Source of the DNA: Candolleomyces eurysporus
Lineage: Eukaryota > Basidiomycota > Agaricomycetes > Agaricales > Psathyrellaceae
Length of the DNA: 64,000 nt
Reading direction: 5' to 3'
Assembly (NCBI GenBank): GCA_027579435.1
Contig: JANBPK010000863.1
Coordinates: 1 to 64,000 of the forward strand
The notes under the pieces are model-generated. The model was given only the letters and a program-made list of their open reading frames with translations, was not told the origin of the DNA and made no database searches. The position numbers and the translations under genes were made by a program. The first letter of the stretch is position 1, and every line of letters begins with the position of its first letter. Positions 10,918-22,063 of this stretch are shown piece after piece.

Positions 10918-13900
10918 TTAGCCATCAAGGCTATTCCTGGCGCTATAAAACACCCCAGAAAGCATTGAGACAGCGTCCTCATAGTCTTCATCCGACATCC
11001 CAAACGTAGACCTCGCATCTTCATACTCTGTCTCCGTACCGCTAGAGTCTGAAGTATCCGAAATGTATTCCTCTTCCACTTCTTCCTCCTCCTCGTCCTC
11101 ATCCTCATCGTCCATCCACAGAGAGACGGACGTATCGACGACCCCAAAAATGTAGGGACTGGGTGTAGAACGGGGCGGTGACCTGTGAGGTGAGCTCGTT
11201 CCAATGGGTGTAGGAGGCGGGATTTCAATGTCTTCGTCAGCACCCGGGAAACGCGTCAATGGAGAAGCCTCGCCTGCTCTCTGAATCAGGTTCAGGGTTG
11301 TCACAACCGGCTTCCTGGGGGAAGACTCAGGCGTTGACTCGGCAGGTACGACGCCGTTCAGAGGCAAGGATGCAGGCGGGAGAGGGAAATCCTCCAGGAG
11401 GAATGGCGATCGCGGCGACAGGGCCTGCTCAGAGTCGCTAGTATTCACGGACAGGTTCTCGGAGCTACGGTTCTTCCCACTCGGCACGACGGTCTCTATA
11501 CTCGATGCAGACGAGACAGATCGAATGGATTCCATCGACGGCGAAGATAACAGCAAGTGAGATGGTGTGATCTCCACATTGTCATCATCTCCTTGTCGCA
11601 TGCCATTCGGAATTTTGATGACCAATGGAGGGGTCTGACGTGCGACAGCTTCTGATGTTGTTGGACGAGATCGCTCAGCAGCGAAAGAGCTTCGACTCAT
11701 CACAAGAGGAGTGGTAGAGTTGATCGAACCCGAAGGCCTAGCCTGGGAGTCAAGAGAAGGCCGGTTGGCCTCCTTGATAGAAGGGATAGGATTGGGACCA
11801 TATTGAGAGAACGAGAGGCCGAACAGGGAGCTTCGAGAAACTACCTTTGGAGGGTGAGCGGTAAGACTTTGGGAGCGGGAGGCGGTGGCCCGTGGAGCCG
11901 AAGTAGACGCGGGTGGAGGTGGTGGAAGCGACATAGTACTGGTGGGTTTCGATCCTATTGGGTATAGCGGTCTGTTCGATTTTGGCTTTAGAGATGGGAA
12001 GGGGAAGAAGGTAGGCTTTGGAGCTGTCTTGAGAGGTGATGGAATGTCGATTGGAGAGGGTGGAAGGCTAGTTGAGAGCGGCTGGCTGGTTTGTTCCAGC
12101 GAAGGGTCGGACTAGGGAATAAGTTTCAATATAGGGAGTGAGATAGGGAGTGAGGGTAGCGACCGACCTCAGCCACTGCTTCGTCTTTTTCTGTCGGTTG
12201 CGAAGAATGTTGACTTTCAGCCAAATCTTCTACTGAAGGTCCTGCACCGAACTCTTGTCGATCCATCAACTCGCACAGCCGCTCTTCAAATTTTGCGAAG
12301 GAGGGTGAAGGGGATACGGAGCGATCTTCATCGTTCTCTTTCTCACCGAGAGCAGATTTCGGTGACAGAGAGGAATCCCTCGTGCGAGGCTGAGACCCGC
12401 CCGACGACGGGGTCGAATTGCCGGACAGCATGTCCAGAGCCTTTTGCCTGTGGTCCTCGCGATCAAGCTGACCCCCAGCAGAGGCATTGCCCGGCTTCCC
12501 CTCTCCGAACTTCGACGCATCATCCCCATCGTTCAAGTCAAGGATGACGGCCAACATCTCCTCAGCGCTGAGCTCCTTTTTATGTTGAAGTTGCTGCTGC
12601 GGTTCCTCCATCTCCACCCTCTTCTGTTGCTGCTGCTGCGCGAAGGCAAAATTATTGCCAGACAACATCGGAGATGACACCTTCCTCTTCCTCACATGCA
12701 ACACTACGGTCGACGTCAAATCCACACTTGAGCGTGCCTTATGAATAATCCTCGTCTTTTTCTCATCGGCTTGTGGTCGGGTCGACGCAGCTGCACTTTT
12801 CTTGAGCTGCCTGGGGAATGGCAGGGGAAGCATGAGAGTCCAATCATCCGGCGTGCCGCTGGTGGGCGATCGTGGTTTCTTCCCTCCGTCAAGAACGGGA
12901 CGCGCGCTCCCGCTCCGTCGCAGACCTGGTCCAGGGTCGCTCCCGGCTGTCTTCAAATCGACCTCCGCATCACTCGTCTCCTGTCCATCAAGCTCCGTCC
13001 TACCCGAACCCTCCATGTCGAGCAAAGATTTCACTCGGAGCAATGGCTTCTGCACATGGGGCTCAGCAGCAAATGGCATCGATACCGACCGCTTGGTAGG
13101 CGACACCGCCGCACCAGCGCCCACGTCCCCTGTTTCCGTCGCCTTCACGGTTACTGAAATCCCGCTTTTCTTCCTTGACCTCTCCTGTCCACTTGCTGGT
13201 CCAGTGCTCCTCTTCCTACCCCCAGCGGCATTATTCTGGCTCTGGCTCGCCTTGCGTGCACGCGCAAAGCTAGTCTCTTTCTCCTCGCCCAGAAGCAAAG
13301 TCCACTCTCCGGGTTCGCTACCGGCTCGCGGATCGACAGTCTGCCTGCCAAACCCAATTTGGTAGTGGGGTTTCTGGGGAGCCTTAGGGGGGGCTAGGGG
13401 GAAGAAGGCCGTTCGGATTGGAGTGAAAATGATCCGCTGCAGTGGGAGTGGGGGGATCGGCAGTTAATATCGAGGCGGCCTCGACTCGGATGTCGGGTGG
13501 GGATGTGTAGACTATAGGGGCTGAAGAGCGAGACCGCTCATCTTCCAGAGGGGTCGTTGTCTTCGTGGACTTGAGCATGTCGACGTCATCGCTGAAGGAG
13601 GAATGCCGTAGAGTGTTGAACTTGGGATTAGGGAGGACTAATGACTCCATACGACTTCGACGATACATTTCTGAAGGGGCTTCGTACGAGTCGTCTGAGT
13701 AGCAAGATTCAGAAGTTGTTGCCATCGTTCTCCTGTCGTCTTCGATTTGACTTGAATGACCTTGAGAGAAGACATCGTCCGCGAAGGGTCGCTCGGGTTT
13801 CACAGATGAAAGTTTGGGTCGATCCTGCTAGTAAGGTGGGAAGTTCCTCAGTAATTAATTTCTGGAGAGTAAGGCGATAGACGTTTACCTGGACGTTTGG

Positions 13901-15331
13901 GGGATACTCGAACTCGTCCCCTGGAGCGAAGGACGACGTAATCGAAAACAAGTCTTCGTTATCATCCTCTTCTAACTCCTCCGAGTTAATCGAAACAGAT
14001 GGGGTGGATTCTGAATAGAACACAGGGGTCCTTGGTGTATCAGGGGACTCCGTAGAGACAGATTCCACGGTTGAGAAGGATGGAGTAGGAGAAGGAGTGG
14101 ATCGAGCACGAATTTCAGCTTGTACCGTTCGCCTCCCTGTAGCAGGAATGGTATTCATCATTGAAGATGTCGCTACGCCCTCTGAAGACGCTCCTGCCAT
14201 TCGCTGCATTTTGGCGAGCTTTCGTTCGTGCTCCAGCCGCAAGACTAATGGAATATACGGGATATAGTCCCCTGACTCTGTAGAAAGGCCCCCGTCCGTT
14301 TCAATGGTGTTTGAGGTTTCCACTGTATCGAGAGTCGCCATCGACCGCGCATCGTCTTGGCTAGCGTTCATGTCCGACTGCGAGTCCAAGTGAGCGTTGC
14401 GGTTTTGGAAAAGAGTAAGGGCGGGCACTGTCTTGTCCTGCTTTGCCTTCCTCCTGGCCGAGAAAGATGCCGTAAACGAGCGGCGCGGACGGTCTTCATC
14501 CGAGTCTCCACAATCCAAGAAAGAGGAGTCGGCATCGCTTCTTGCAGACGAAGAGGATGGCCGACTGAGGGCAATCGACGAGGACGTGGGGAAAGTGGAT
14601 ATAGATGGAACGGGAGTCGGAGCAAACGATACGGTAGGGAACCGAGTTGTGGCAACCGCCGTATCCTCCCAACCAGAAGACGGAAATGTGGTACCGACGG
14701 GGCTCGCTGGCGTGGATTTCACGAGCGCGGATGCCTGCCTCTTGAGCTTGGACAACAAAGCAAGAGGCTTGCGGGCGCTCGATGGGGAGTCTTGTTCCAT
14801 AACGAGCGCACTGACGTGCGGTGAATCGAGCGCATTGAAGGAGGACGGCGAGCTTGAAGAGATTCTTGAAGGCATTATATTCTTTGGCGGCGATCGTATG
14901 CCTCGAGAGATAGCGTTTTTATTTGTGGTCTTGGTGCCAGAGTTCGTGCTAGAGTCGTGTCGTTCCCCCTCTATGGCGAGCAAATGGTTTCCATGAACGA
15001 GGGACTGTGTCGTCGGCTTGGGAGTAGGGGTCTTCGCAGAAGAGATATCAAGTGAAAAGAAGGAAGCAGAAGATAGCCTGGAGGCCAAACTGGAAAACGA
15101 GCGTGATGAGGATGATGAAGGAGTGAGACAAGCAACAGATGAGCTGGGGGCTGTTCCTGATACTGATTTTGGGTGAACCGTTTCAGCAGTTCCAAACGCG
15201 GTTTGATATGTTCCTGATGACATGTCAGGATACAGCAGCCGATCCGCGTCGCTTGGGGTCACCAAAACCGCCGAAACGAGGTCGCTGAATTCGCCAACGG
15301 TCATGCACGCCCTGGGTGAGCTCGAGGACAT
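10918..15331 (-). CDS. Large Ser/Pro-rich disordered protein of unknown function
   Basis: Three exons make one gene: 15331-13889, 13824-12168 and 12111-10918, with 64- and 56-nt introns. Exon 1 ends ...EYPPNVQ and continues DRPKLSSVKPERP; exon 2 ends DEAVAE and continues SDPSLEQTSQPL. The product is about 1,430 residues, dominated by Ser, Pro and Thr, with a poly-Gln stretch (near 12630), many SP/SPxR sites and an acidic segment (DEDEDEEEEEVEEEY) near the C-terminus. I recognise no folded domain; it could be a regulatory or scaffold protein. The frame breaks once inside exon 2 at a G7 run (plus strand, 13387-13393). Removing one base makes exon 2 exactly 552 codons between phase-0 introns, so a sequencing indel is the likely cause. 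Start chosen at the first ATG (15331); an upstream exon cannot be excluded. Confidence 0.65.
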
Positions 15332-16384
15332 GGTTGAAGGAAAGCCTAGCAAGTATGTGAAAATTTCAGCGCAGATGAAGGGCACTAGAGGAGCTGGGAC
15401 GTACGTCTAGGCGGGCGTTCTGCTACCATGCCTAAAATGGCTATTACATACTGTAGTCCTTTTAGTTGATTTCATTTCATCTGTATTTGGACCCAGCGTG
15501 CTTTCATCTTCTCGTCCTTGTCCACGCTTTCGGAACCTCCAAAAGTGCAGCCTAATCAAAGGACAAAGGCCTAGAGGACAGTTCAACAGAGTTCAACGCA
15601 TGTTGCTCGTTGCTCCCCTTTCCTCCCCCTCATGATTTTCGTCGGGTTTTTGATGCGATTATGCACCCGATCGTACGGACTGGTTCGTCGGCAGTCAGGG
15701 CGGGCCTGATTAAATTGAAATAATTTTCTGACCATGGCCAAGGCCAGTGCAACGGCATCGGAAGGAATGCTTGAAATTTGCTTCCACGAACCCTTGACGA
15801 GGGGTGTATTACGGCATGCTACTTCTGATCTTCATCTCAGGATACAGCTTGGGAGCCTGTCCTTCGATAGCTTGGAAGCGTCGAAGAGGACGTGAAGCAA
15901 GCGTGAAGGTCTGAGAGCAATCAATCTTTCTTCCCGAACGTCAGTGGCGCCCAACAGCAGATCCAGGGCAGGTGGTCTGCCTCGAGGCCAACAGATTTCT
16001 GCTACCGGCGATTGGTGTTACAGCCGTTCNTTTTTTACGATATTCCTTACCATTCAGGTCTCTGCCAGGCCAGGGCTTCCAATGAGAAACAGTGCATCGT
16101 GGTGATGGAATTGTCATGCATCCGTTCTATGGTTCGTCAATGAATTGGAAATCCACATTCTCTATAGAAAACACCTTCTCATATGATTCTTACCAAGTTT
16201 ACTCTGATCCAGGGTTGGCATAGGGTGACAGAGGTCTTATTTCAGGTGTCAGGAAAACCTGTGGGGACCCAGGCGAATGGAAAGGACAGAACTCGACACC
16301 AATTCGAACAAAGTCACCAAAACTTGATTTATACGTTGTGCCTGCCATCTATATACGTATACAAAAAGTTGCTATACTTCCGTC
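15332..16384. other. Intergenic, upstream of tRNA-Gly
   Basis: No gene seen. It contains the 5' flank of the Ser-rich minus-strand gene and a single N at 16030 before a T6 run. Confidence 0.5.
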
Positions 16385-16456
16385 ACACCGATGGTGAAGT
16401 GGTTATCATGCTTGCCTTCCAAGCAAGCGGCACGGGTTCGATTCCCGTTCGGTGTA
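16385..16456 (+). tRNA. tRNA-Gly (anticodon TCC)
   Basis: Acceptor stem ACACCGA pairs with TCGGTGT (16449-16455), with A at the discriminator. The anticodon arm is CTTGC-CTTCCAA-GCAAG, giving anticodon TCC, and the T arm is ACGGG-TTCGATT-CCCGT. The D arm contains the conserved AGTGGTTA. There is no intron. T-rich runs just downstream (TTATTTTGCTCTATTTTT) would serve as a Pol III terminator. Confidence 0.95.
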
Positions 16457-16617
16457 GTTATTTTGCTCTATTTTTCTTGAATTTGATGGCCGGTTTCCGT
16501 CGCTCATTATCGTTCTGGCCAATCTTGCATTGTTGCTAGTCGCTATTCCATGAACCCTCAAAAGGTTGGAACTTTGAGGTTCTTTCCCCTATATTACTCA
16601 CTACAAGCTACTTTAGG

Positions 16618-18475
16618 ATGCTCAGACGCGCAGTACGACCTAAATTGCTTCTAGGATCCCAGACACGTCGAGTGGATGGTCATCGCGGCAGAGGTCTCAG
16701 TCTCGAGCAACGGCGTTGCCTGTCTTCCCAATCCAAGGGAGACAGCAAACGTCCAAGGAATCCGTTGATGAAATTCGTATTGGTCCTTTCCTTTGGCTAT
16801 GCAGGGTACTCTCTTTTCTCAGTCTGGCAGACCGAGAAATCCCGGTCAAACCAAAAGCACGGGCTCCTCACTTCCCGTCATTACTCATTTCTTTACAATC
16901 GCTGTGTGGTCTCTGATATAGGACCTCCAGGTATCGCACGATACGATGCCTCACAGACACCATCCCCAGAGGTTGTCCTCGAAGGACCGTTATGGCCTAC
17001 GACCAATTTGCTCACCTTTGGTGTCCTCGACATGCCACGGATCGCTAGTGAATTCGAGGAACCTCTTTTCTTGCTACATTCCGTACTGGCTCCTTTTGTG
17101 CGCAGCCTGACTGGTAGTTCAAATCCAAGCACAGATGGCGCCAATGGGGTAGGTGTATTGTGACACAATGTTTTCCAAATCGCTAATTCTTACGCGCTCT
17201 AATTAGGTCCAGGAGATCATACATCTCAAGCGTGCTTTTCTCCAAGCTGACCAAGTGGTGCATGAGCTTGGGGAAGCATATTTCGATGATTTCGGCTCGC
17301 GTTCTTCACGTCTCGCTCCAGGGCGGACCCCTCCCGCTCCCTACGGCGCTACCGGAGCGAGCGCATTGGTCGGATTGTATAACAGTGACACGCGTACCTT
17401 CAATGTCGCGCTCACAGGGGATGCTCGTGCCGTTTTGGGACGGCCCTTGCATAATCCCTTTTCTTCCTCCAACACCCCTTCCTCTGCAATCCATGACCCC
17501 GCAGCTGGTACTGCAACCTCTCCCCTCTCACCACGGAAACGATCCGAGTACGACACCATTTATCGTCCCATCACTCTCACTGCCGATCAGACTCCCTCTA
17601 ATGCAGAAGAAAAAGAGCGTTTGGAGGCGCTCCATCCAGGCAAGAAGCTCTTTTTCGATTCCGCCGACGACAGTACCCGGAAGACATACCTCAGCATACC
17701 TACCACACGAGCTTTAGGGTATGGCTGCCTTAAGTGATCCTTGGGACTCCAGCGCCGGATACACGAAGACTGCTTAGGCGACGATATACCCACCTTCTTC
17801 AAATACGGGGAGCTTCCTGGACCACCGGGTGCCAAACTCGATTCGTCTCTAAACCAGTCCCCTCCTTCCTCTTCTCCCTCCAATACTCCAGACAGTCGAC
17901 GACAACCAACGGCGGAGGGTGCGAAGGATTCAGGGATGGCAAAACTGCGCAAACCAGTTGGCTTGACAGAAGACGTCTGGAAATCCGCCGTCGACATCGA
18001 CGTCCCCGAGCTAGACGTTACATTATCACCGTCTTCTACCCCGGGCTTGACGCCTCCAGCTCGAAACCCGTATCTTACCGCGGAGCCCGAAGTCACCACG
18101 ATCCATGTCAAGCCAGGCGATTTCATTGTTCTAGGGACCAAAGGCCTCTTCGAGTGCTTAAGCGACGAAGAGATCGTTGGTCTCGTCGGCGTGTGGGTCG
18201 AGGAGCGCAGACGATATCCCGAACTACGACAATACACCAAATCTGCAATGGAGGCCCAGTCGGAAACACACAAGCAGAGACCCGCTTCCCTGAAGGGAGA
18301 ATTTGCCCTCTACGAGACCGAATCTCAAGAGATGGGGCAGCTGGCAACGAGAATGAAAGAAATTGAAGACGCTTCTGGATCATCTTTCGAGGCAAAGTCT
18401 TTGGCGCTCGTCGGCGTTCTCAAAGCGTACATGAAGCTAAGAGCAGGCTCTGATTTTTCAAAGGGTTCCAGTTGA
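16618..18475 (+). pseudogene. PP2C / pyruvate-dehydrogenase-phosphatase-like gene, degenerate
   Basis: Exon 1 is 16618-17148 and exon 2 starts at 17207. The N-terminus is Arg-rich with no early acidic residues (MLRRAVRPKLLLGSQ), followed by a membrane helix (LMKFVLVLSFGYAGYSLF), as in mitochondrial PP2C proteins. PDP-like signatures remain: GIARYDASQ, ALTGDARAVLGR, TTRALGYGCLK, PYLTAEPEVT and DFIVLGTKGLFECLS. The metal-binding residues do not. DGHGG is replaced by LDMPRI, SDGLW by TKGLF, and the final DDITV segment is absent. The frame is interrupted by TGA at 17735-17737, where relatives have Trp (LKW); reading resumes in the same frame with SLGLQRRIHED. It is either a pseudogene or a pseudophosphatase with a miscalled base. 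A LINE remnant starts right after the stop. Confidence 0.7.
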
Positions 18476-18579
18476 TCCTTGAGCAGGTAGAGTCCGCTTC
18501 GAGGGCTTATATCGCAGAGAAGGCTGCTTCCCGTCGAAAACCTGACCGCTGTTATAATTTATTTCCTTATTGATTTCCA

Positions 18580-19130
18580 TGGGGGGATCATGCACATAAA
18601 TTGGTCTAGGCAACATCTGGGGAGCGTGAAGAATGTCACCAAACCATGACGACTTGATTGCCAGGAGTAAGTCCATTGACTCGTCAATGAGTGCACGCTT
18701 AGCATAGCTAGAATTTGGGAGAGCTAGCCGATAGGTCAAGTAGCCAAGCGCGAGAAGTACTCGGCGAACCAGAAGTGGGATAATCGCCGTTTCAGAGAAC
18801 AGGAGCGTAAGTATTGACCGTGCGTGTAGTCCTATTGCGAGGACCCTTCTGATGAAACACTTCTGTTTATCCTCTAGTGGCTTCAGCAGCTTTCGTATGT
18901 GGACTGTGTCAACAATAATCTCGCACCCATGTGTTAGGTGAGGATCAATTAAGGCCATGTATAGATTTAGGGATTCAAAGATCCCGCCATTTCGTGGAGT
19001 ATTGCTGCGGAAGGAGGGAGGTACCACGCTTGTTTGTTAAGTGTAAACCAACATACACTGGATCCTCTACAGCCGTTACCAGGATATCCCCAAATTTAAA
19101 ATTGGGAACAAGACTGGAGGTGGACCGAAA
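18580..19130 (-). mobile_element. LINE-type reverse-transcriptase fragment, decayed
   Basis: The minus-strand frame encodes NLYMALIDPHLTHGCEI, then RRVLAIGLHARSILTLLFSET and LLALGYLTYRLALP, which match the C-terminal part of basidiomycete non-LTR retrotransposon polymerases. Upstream (about 19030-19130) another frame holds GDILVTAVEDPVYVGLHL, the segment expected just before it, so the element is frameshifted as well as truncated. No intact ORF, poly-A tail or target-site duplication was identified. It lies directly behind the degenerate PP2C gene. Confidence 0.7.
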
Positions 19131-19322
19131 AGCATGGCTGACAATTTAAAAGCATTGTTGCTGAGTAGACTGCACGTTCCCGCAAAATCTGGCCATATGC
19201 ATACCAAGGCTCATCGGGTACTTTCTATTCCCAGCGCCGATGTATTGAAAGTTCACAATATGACAATATACAGGGGTCAAGCGCACAACGTAAGCCTACA
19301 CGAGCGGCATACCGGCGAGTAA

Positions 19323-20614
19323 TCAGGCAGTGTCCTCCGGATGTATAACGAGCTTGATCCCCGAAACTTGGCCATTAAAAATTCTATCTAGACCTTCTGG
19401 AATGGCCGAAAGGCCACCAGGGAGGACTTCAATCCTAGCCGGCTGTAATAAAGACAAGCTTTAGCCACACATCAACTGTTGAAGGTGGAGCGAGGCGAAA
19501 AATACCTGAATAGACTTTTCTTCCAAGAGTCCTGGTATCCTCACAGCAAACTTGCGAAGCGGCTCCACATTGTGCGGAATCGTAGCAGTGGCGTTTTCTC
19601 GTGACAAGGCTTTGCCGTCCTGGGGCTCGAATACTACAACTGGGTTGGTTGTAGTGACCCTACCTCCCGGAACAATGGCTGCCATGGCTTGCGCAAGCGA
19701 AGTATCGGCGATGCCGATCGCGTCATAGGCCAATTCGATTTCCAGCGAGCCAACGATGTTCTTGACCGCTGCTGGTATTTCTGCAACGGGGATATCACGG
19801 TCGACAATGTGCGTTGCTCCTAAAGACTTGAGGTATTCCGTATGCTTTGCCGATGCAGTCGTAATGATGTAGGCAAATCCGGAGAGTTTGGCGAATTGAA
19901 TCACTAAGGTTGGTGAGGTGTGAGCGTATGCTTCCGGGATATCCAGCTCCACAGAAAATGTCTCACCTGTTTGGCCAACAGAGCTGGAACCTCCGCTGAT
20001 GAAAATGGCTTTGCCTTCGTAGGCGCCCATCCCACCATCGTCTAAGATGGACTTGAGAGCAAGACCATAAGGTATGATGTTATACAGGCCCAGATATGCC
20101 GTCCATAATGCTACGGGGAGTGTGGCAGCTTCGTCATATGACAAGTTTGATGGAATCTAAGGATGGGATGGGCGGTCAGCTCAATACATTCGATATCAAA
20201 GTTGTGCACGGACAAGCATCGTCGTGTTTTGGTCAGCTAGAGCATATTCCTGAAACCCGCAGTACTCATTCACAAAGTTGCCACCGAAAAATCTGTGATT
20301 ATCACAAGAAAAACTTGGTAAATGGAGAACAATAGAGAGTTCGGGGCTTACACCCGGTCGCCGACATTGAACCTGGTGGCGCCTTCACCGAGGTCGATCA
20401 CTTCGCCTGTGATATCGAAGCCAAGGATGCCAGGATAATCCCCATAAATCAGGCCGAACTTTCGCAGTTTAGCATCAGCGGGAGTCAAAGCCACTGACTT
20501 AATCTTGACGAGGATTTCCTCCTTTCCTGGCTTGGGGACGGGTATCGCAGTGTCGAGCACGAAGTCGGCACCCTTCTGGGGCAGAACGAGTGCCCTCTGC
20601 TGGGTGATTGGCAT
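19323..20614 (-). CDS. MDR-family oxidoreductase (zinc-independent, quinone/enoyl reductase-like), copy A
   Basis: Exon 1 (20614-20352) encodes the GroES-like domain: ALVLPQKGADFVLDTAIPVP, KEEILVKIKSVALTPADAK, GFDITGEVIDLGEG and NVGDRV. Later exons give FFGGNFVNEYCGFQEYA, IPSNLSYDEAATLPVALW, the NADPH-binding turn SGGSSSVGQ, VIQFAKLSGFAYIITTAS, LKSLGATHIVDR and the C-terminus ARIEVLPGGLSAIPEGL...KLVIHPEDTA. All splice sites are GT-AG and the frame is intact to TGA at 19323-19325. Zinc ligands are absent. The nearest type is the ToxD/enoyl-reductase-like MDR group; substrate unknown. It is the most diverged of four MDR genes here, and it and copy B are transcribed divergently. Confidence 0.88.
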
Positions 20615-21914
20615 GGTTGGTCACTAGGGGTGTAATGGATTAGGAGGAGCGGAATCACGAGGGCAGTCCGCAATTTATAGTCCAACTCAGGTTCTCCAAG
20701 GTCGGAGTACCAACTTCAGAGTAACCGCAGCAGTTCTAAATTTATGAGGGAGCAGAGATCTCAACTCTTACGCAATGTGATTACATGAATAAATTCACTT
20801 GAGGCCTATTCACAAGTGGTGGAAAACTCGTTTTGAGGGATCTAATCTGTCTGCCCTCGGTTAGCTATCCGATGATATCCGAGACGATGGTGCTTGAGCA
20901 GTGTCAGAACAAGGATTCGGGCCTTCACAGGTCAAGTTGAGGATAAAATTAGAAGGTCTATCCGTAACCGAACGCTGTCTATCTACATCGCATCGGTGGA
21001 CTGAGTGTGTGTAACACTGGCACGCCATAGTCAAAGGCCTCTGCAGCACAAAATATTTAAGTTCCGTCAGATGATCAACTTTCCAGTTCAATTCATTTGA
21101 GCCAAGGCTCCGCGCTACCCCCTCTGGCATGGAACTCTATGTCCACGCAGGTATTACTACCAACTTGACCGGCGTGGTCGTCCGGAATTTCATAAAGATA
21201 TAGGAACCGCTGCACGAAGATTGGACGAGGAAGCGAAGGAAGCTAGACATGTAAAAAAGGATGCAGAAGTGTGCCTCGCAAAATTAGAACCTCGAGAGCT
21301 GTAGAGAGCAGAGGCTACGAAGAACTCAGAAAGTTGTACTGACGGCGAAGTTCGCTGAACCACGTTTTCGAGACGAATTGATGTCGTTGGCGGCTTTGTC
21401 ATCTCGTCCGGATGACTGGTGATAGGGATTGTAAGGGCTGGGGAGGCGAGGGTTTGAACGTGCAGAATTTGGCCAGCTGTCCGATGACAGAGAAGCCTCG
21501 AAGACCCAATGGCTTTTCGAACGCATGAAGAGATCCGGGCCAGCGATGATACTTGCACAATTGAACTTGGTATGCTCACTGACGGGATGCGATGGAAGTT
21601 TCGACAAGCACTATCGAGTAAGTTTTGAGCTGTACAGGCATGGTGGTGTTCAGGAAGTAAGACCTGCGTTCGAGGCCTGGATCCGAGCCTAAGATCGGTA
21701 GGTCCAGTTCAAAGTCCGACGCTGTCACCGCCCCGCCCGAGCCTTTGCGGAGCCCAAAGCGACCCTTATTAGCTGCGCAACTCAAGCTCCACTGACACAC
21801 CGTCGGACAGACCCTTGATAAATTACATAGCATTAGACAAAATGTCCCCAAGAACATTGATTCCGAAAAGCCGTTGAATTAGTCGAGTCAGCAACATTCT
21901 GAGTAAGCCATCCA

Positions 21915-21929
21915 TCGCGGACTACGCGA
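21915..21929 (+). promoter_or_regulatory. Conserved dyad TCGCG-N5-CGCGA upstream of MDR copy B
   Basis: Inverted repeat TCGCG-gacta-CGCGA about 135 bases before the ATG. The same element occurs at the matching place before copies C and D. It is a candidate transcription-factor site; function inferred only from conservation and symmetry. Confidence 0.45.
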
Positions 21930-21975
21930 ATCGAGTCGCGCAATTCAGACAAATGTTCTCGATAGGTTTTCCAGA

Positions 21976-21983
21976 TATATAAA
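21976..21983 (+). promoter_or_regulatory. TATA box of MDR copy B
   Basis: TATATAAA 88 bases before the ATG at 22064, matching the TATA positions of copies C and D. Confidence 0.6.
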
Positions 21984-22063
21984 GGCCTCTCACTCAAGAA
22001 TCAGCCCCATACCATACCTGTTCATCATCCACCTCCACAAAGTACACCTCCCCATCTTGAATC

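Larger units (their letters stand above)
20615..22063. other. Divergent intergenic region between MDR copies A and B
   Basis: It holds the promoters of both MDR genes. The stretch 21380-21650 has a diverged match upstream of copy D (about 61430-61740, opposite orientation). Within it a minus-strand frame starts MPVQLKTYSIVLVETSI and continues after a possible splice, but the frame is not conserved with the other copy, so I do not call a gene. Confidence 0.5.

Noticed and set aside
11935..12111. Separate gene starting at the ATG at 11934
   Set aside because: The frame stays open upstream to a CTAG acceptor at 12112 and joins in phase to the previous exon, so this is the last exon of the large Ser-rich gene.
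17718..17751. 34-nt intron that would remove the TGA in the PP2C gene
   Set aside because: Too short for this genome and it puts the following conserved segment out of frame.
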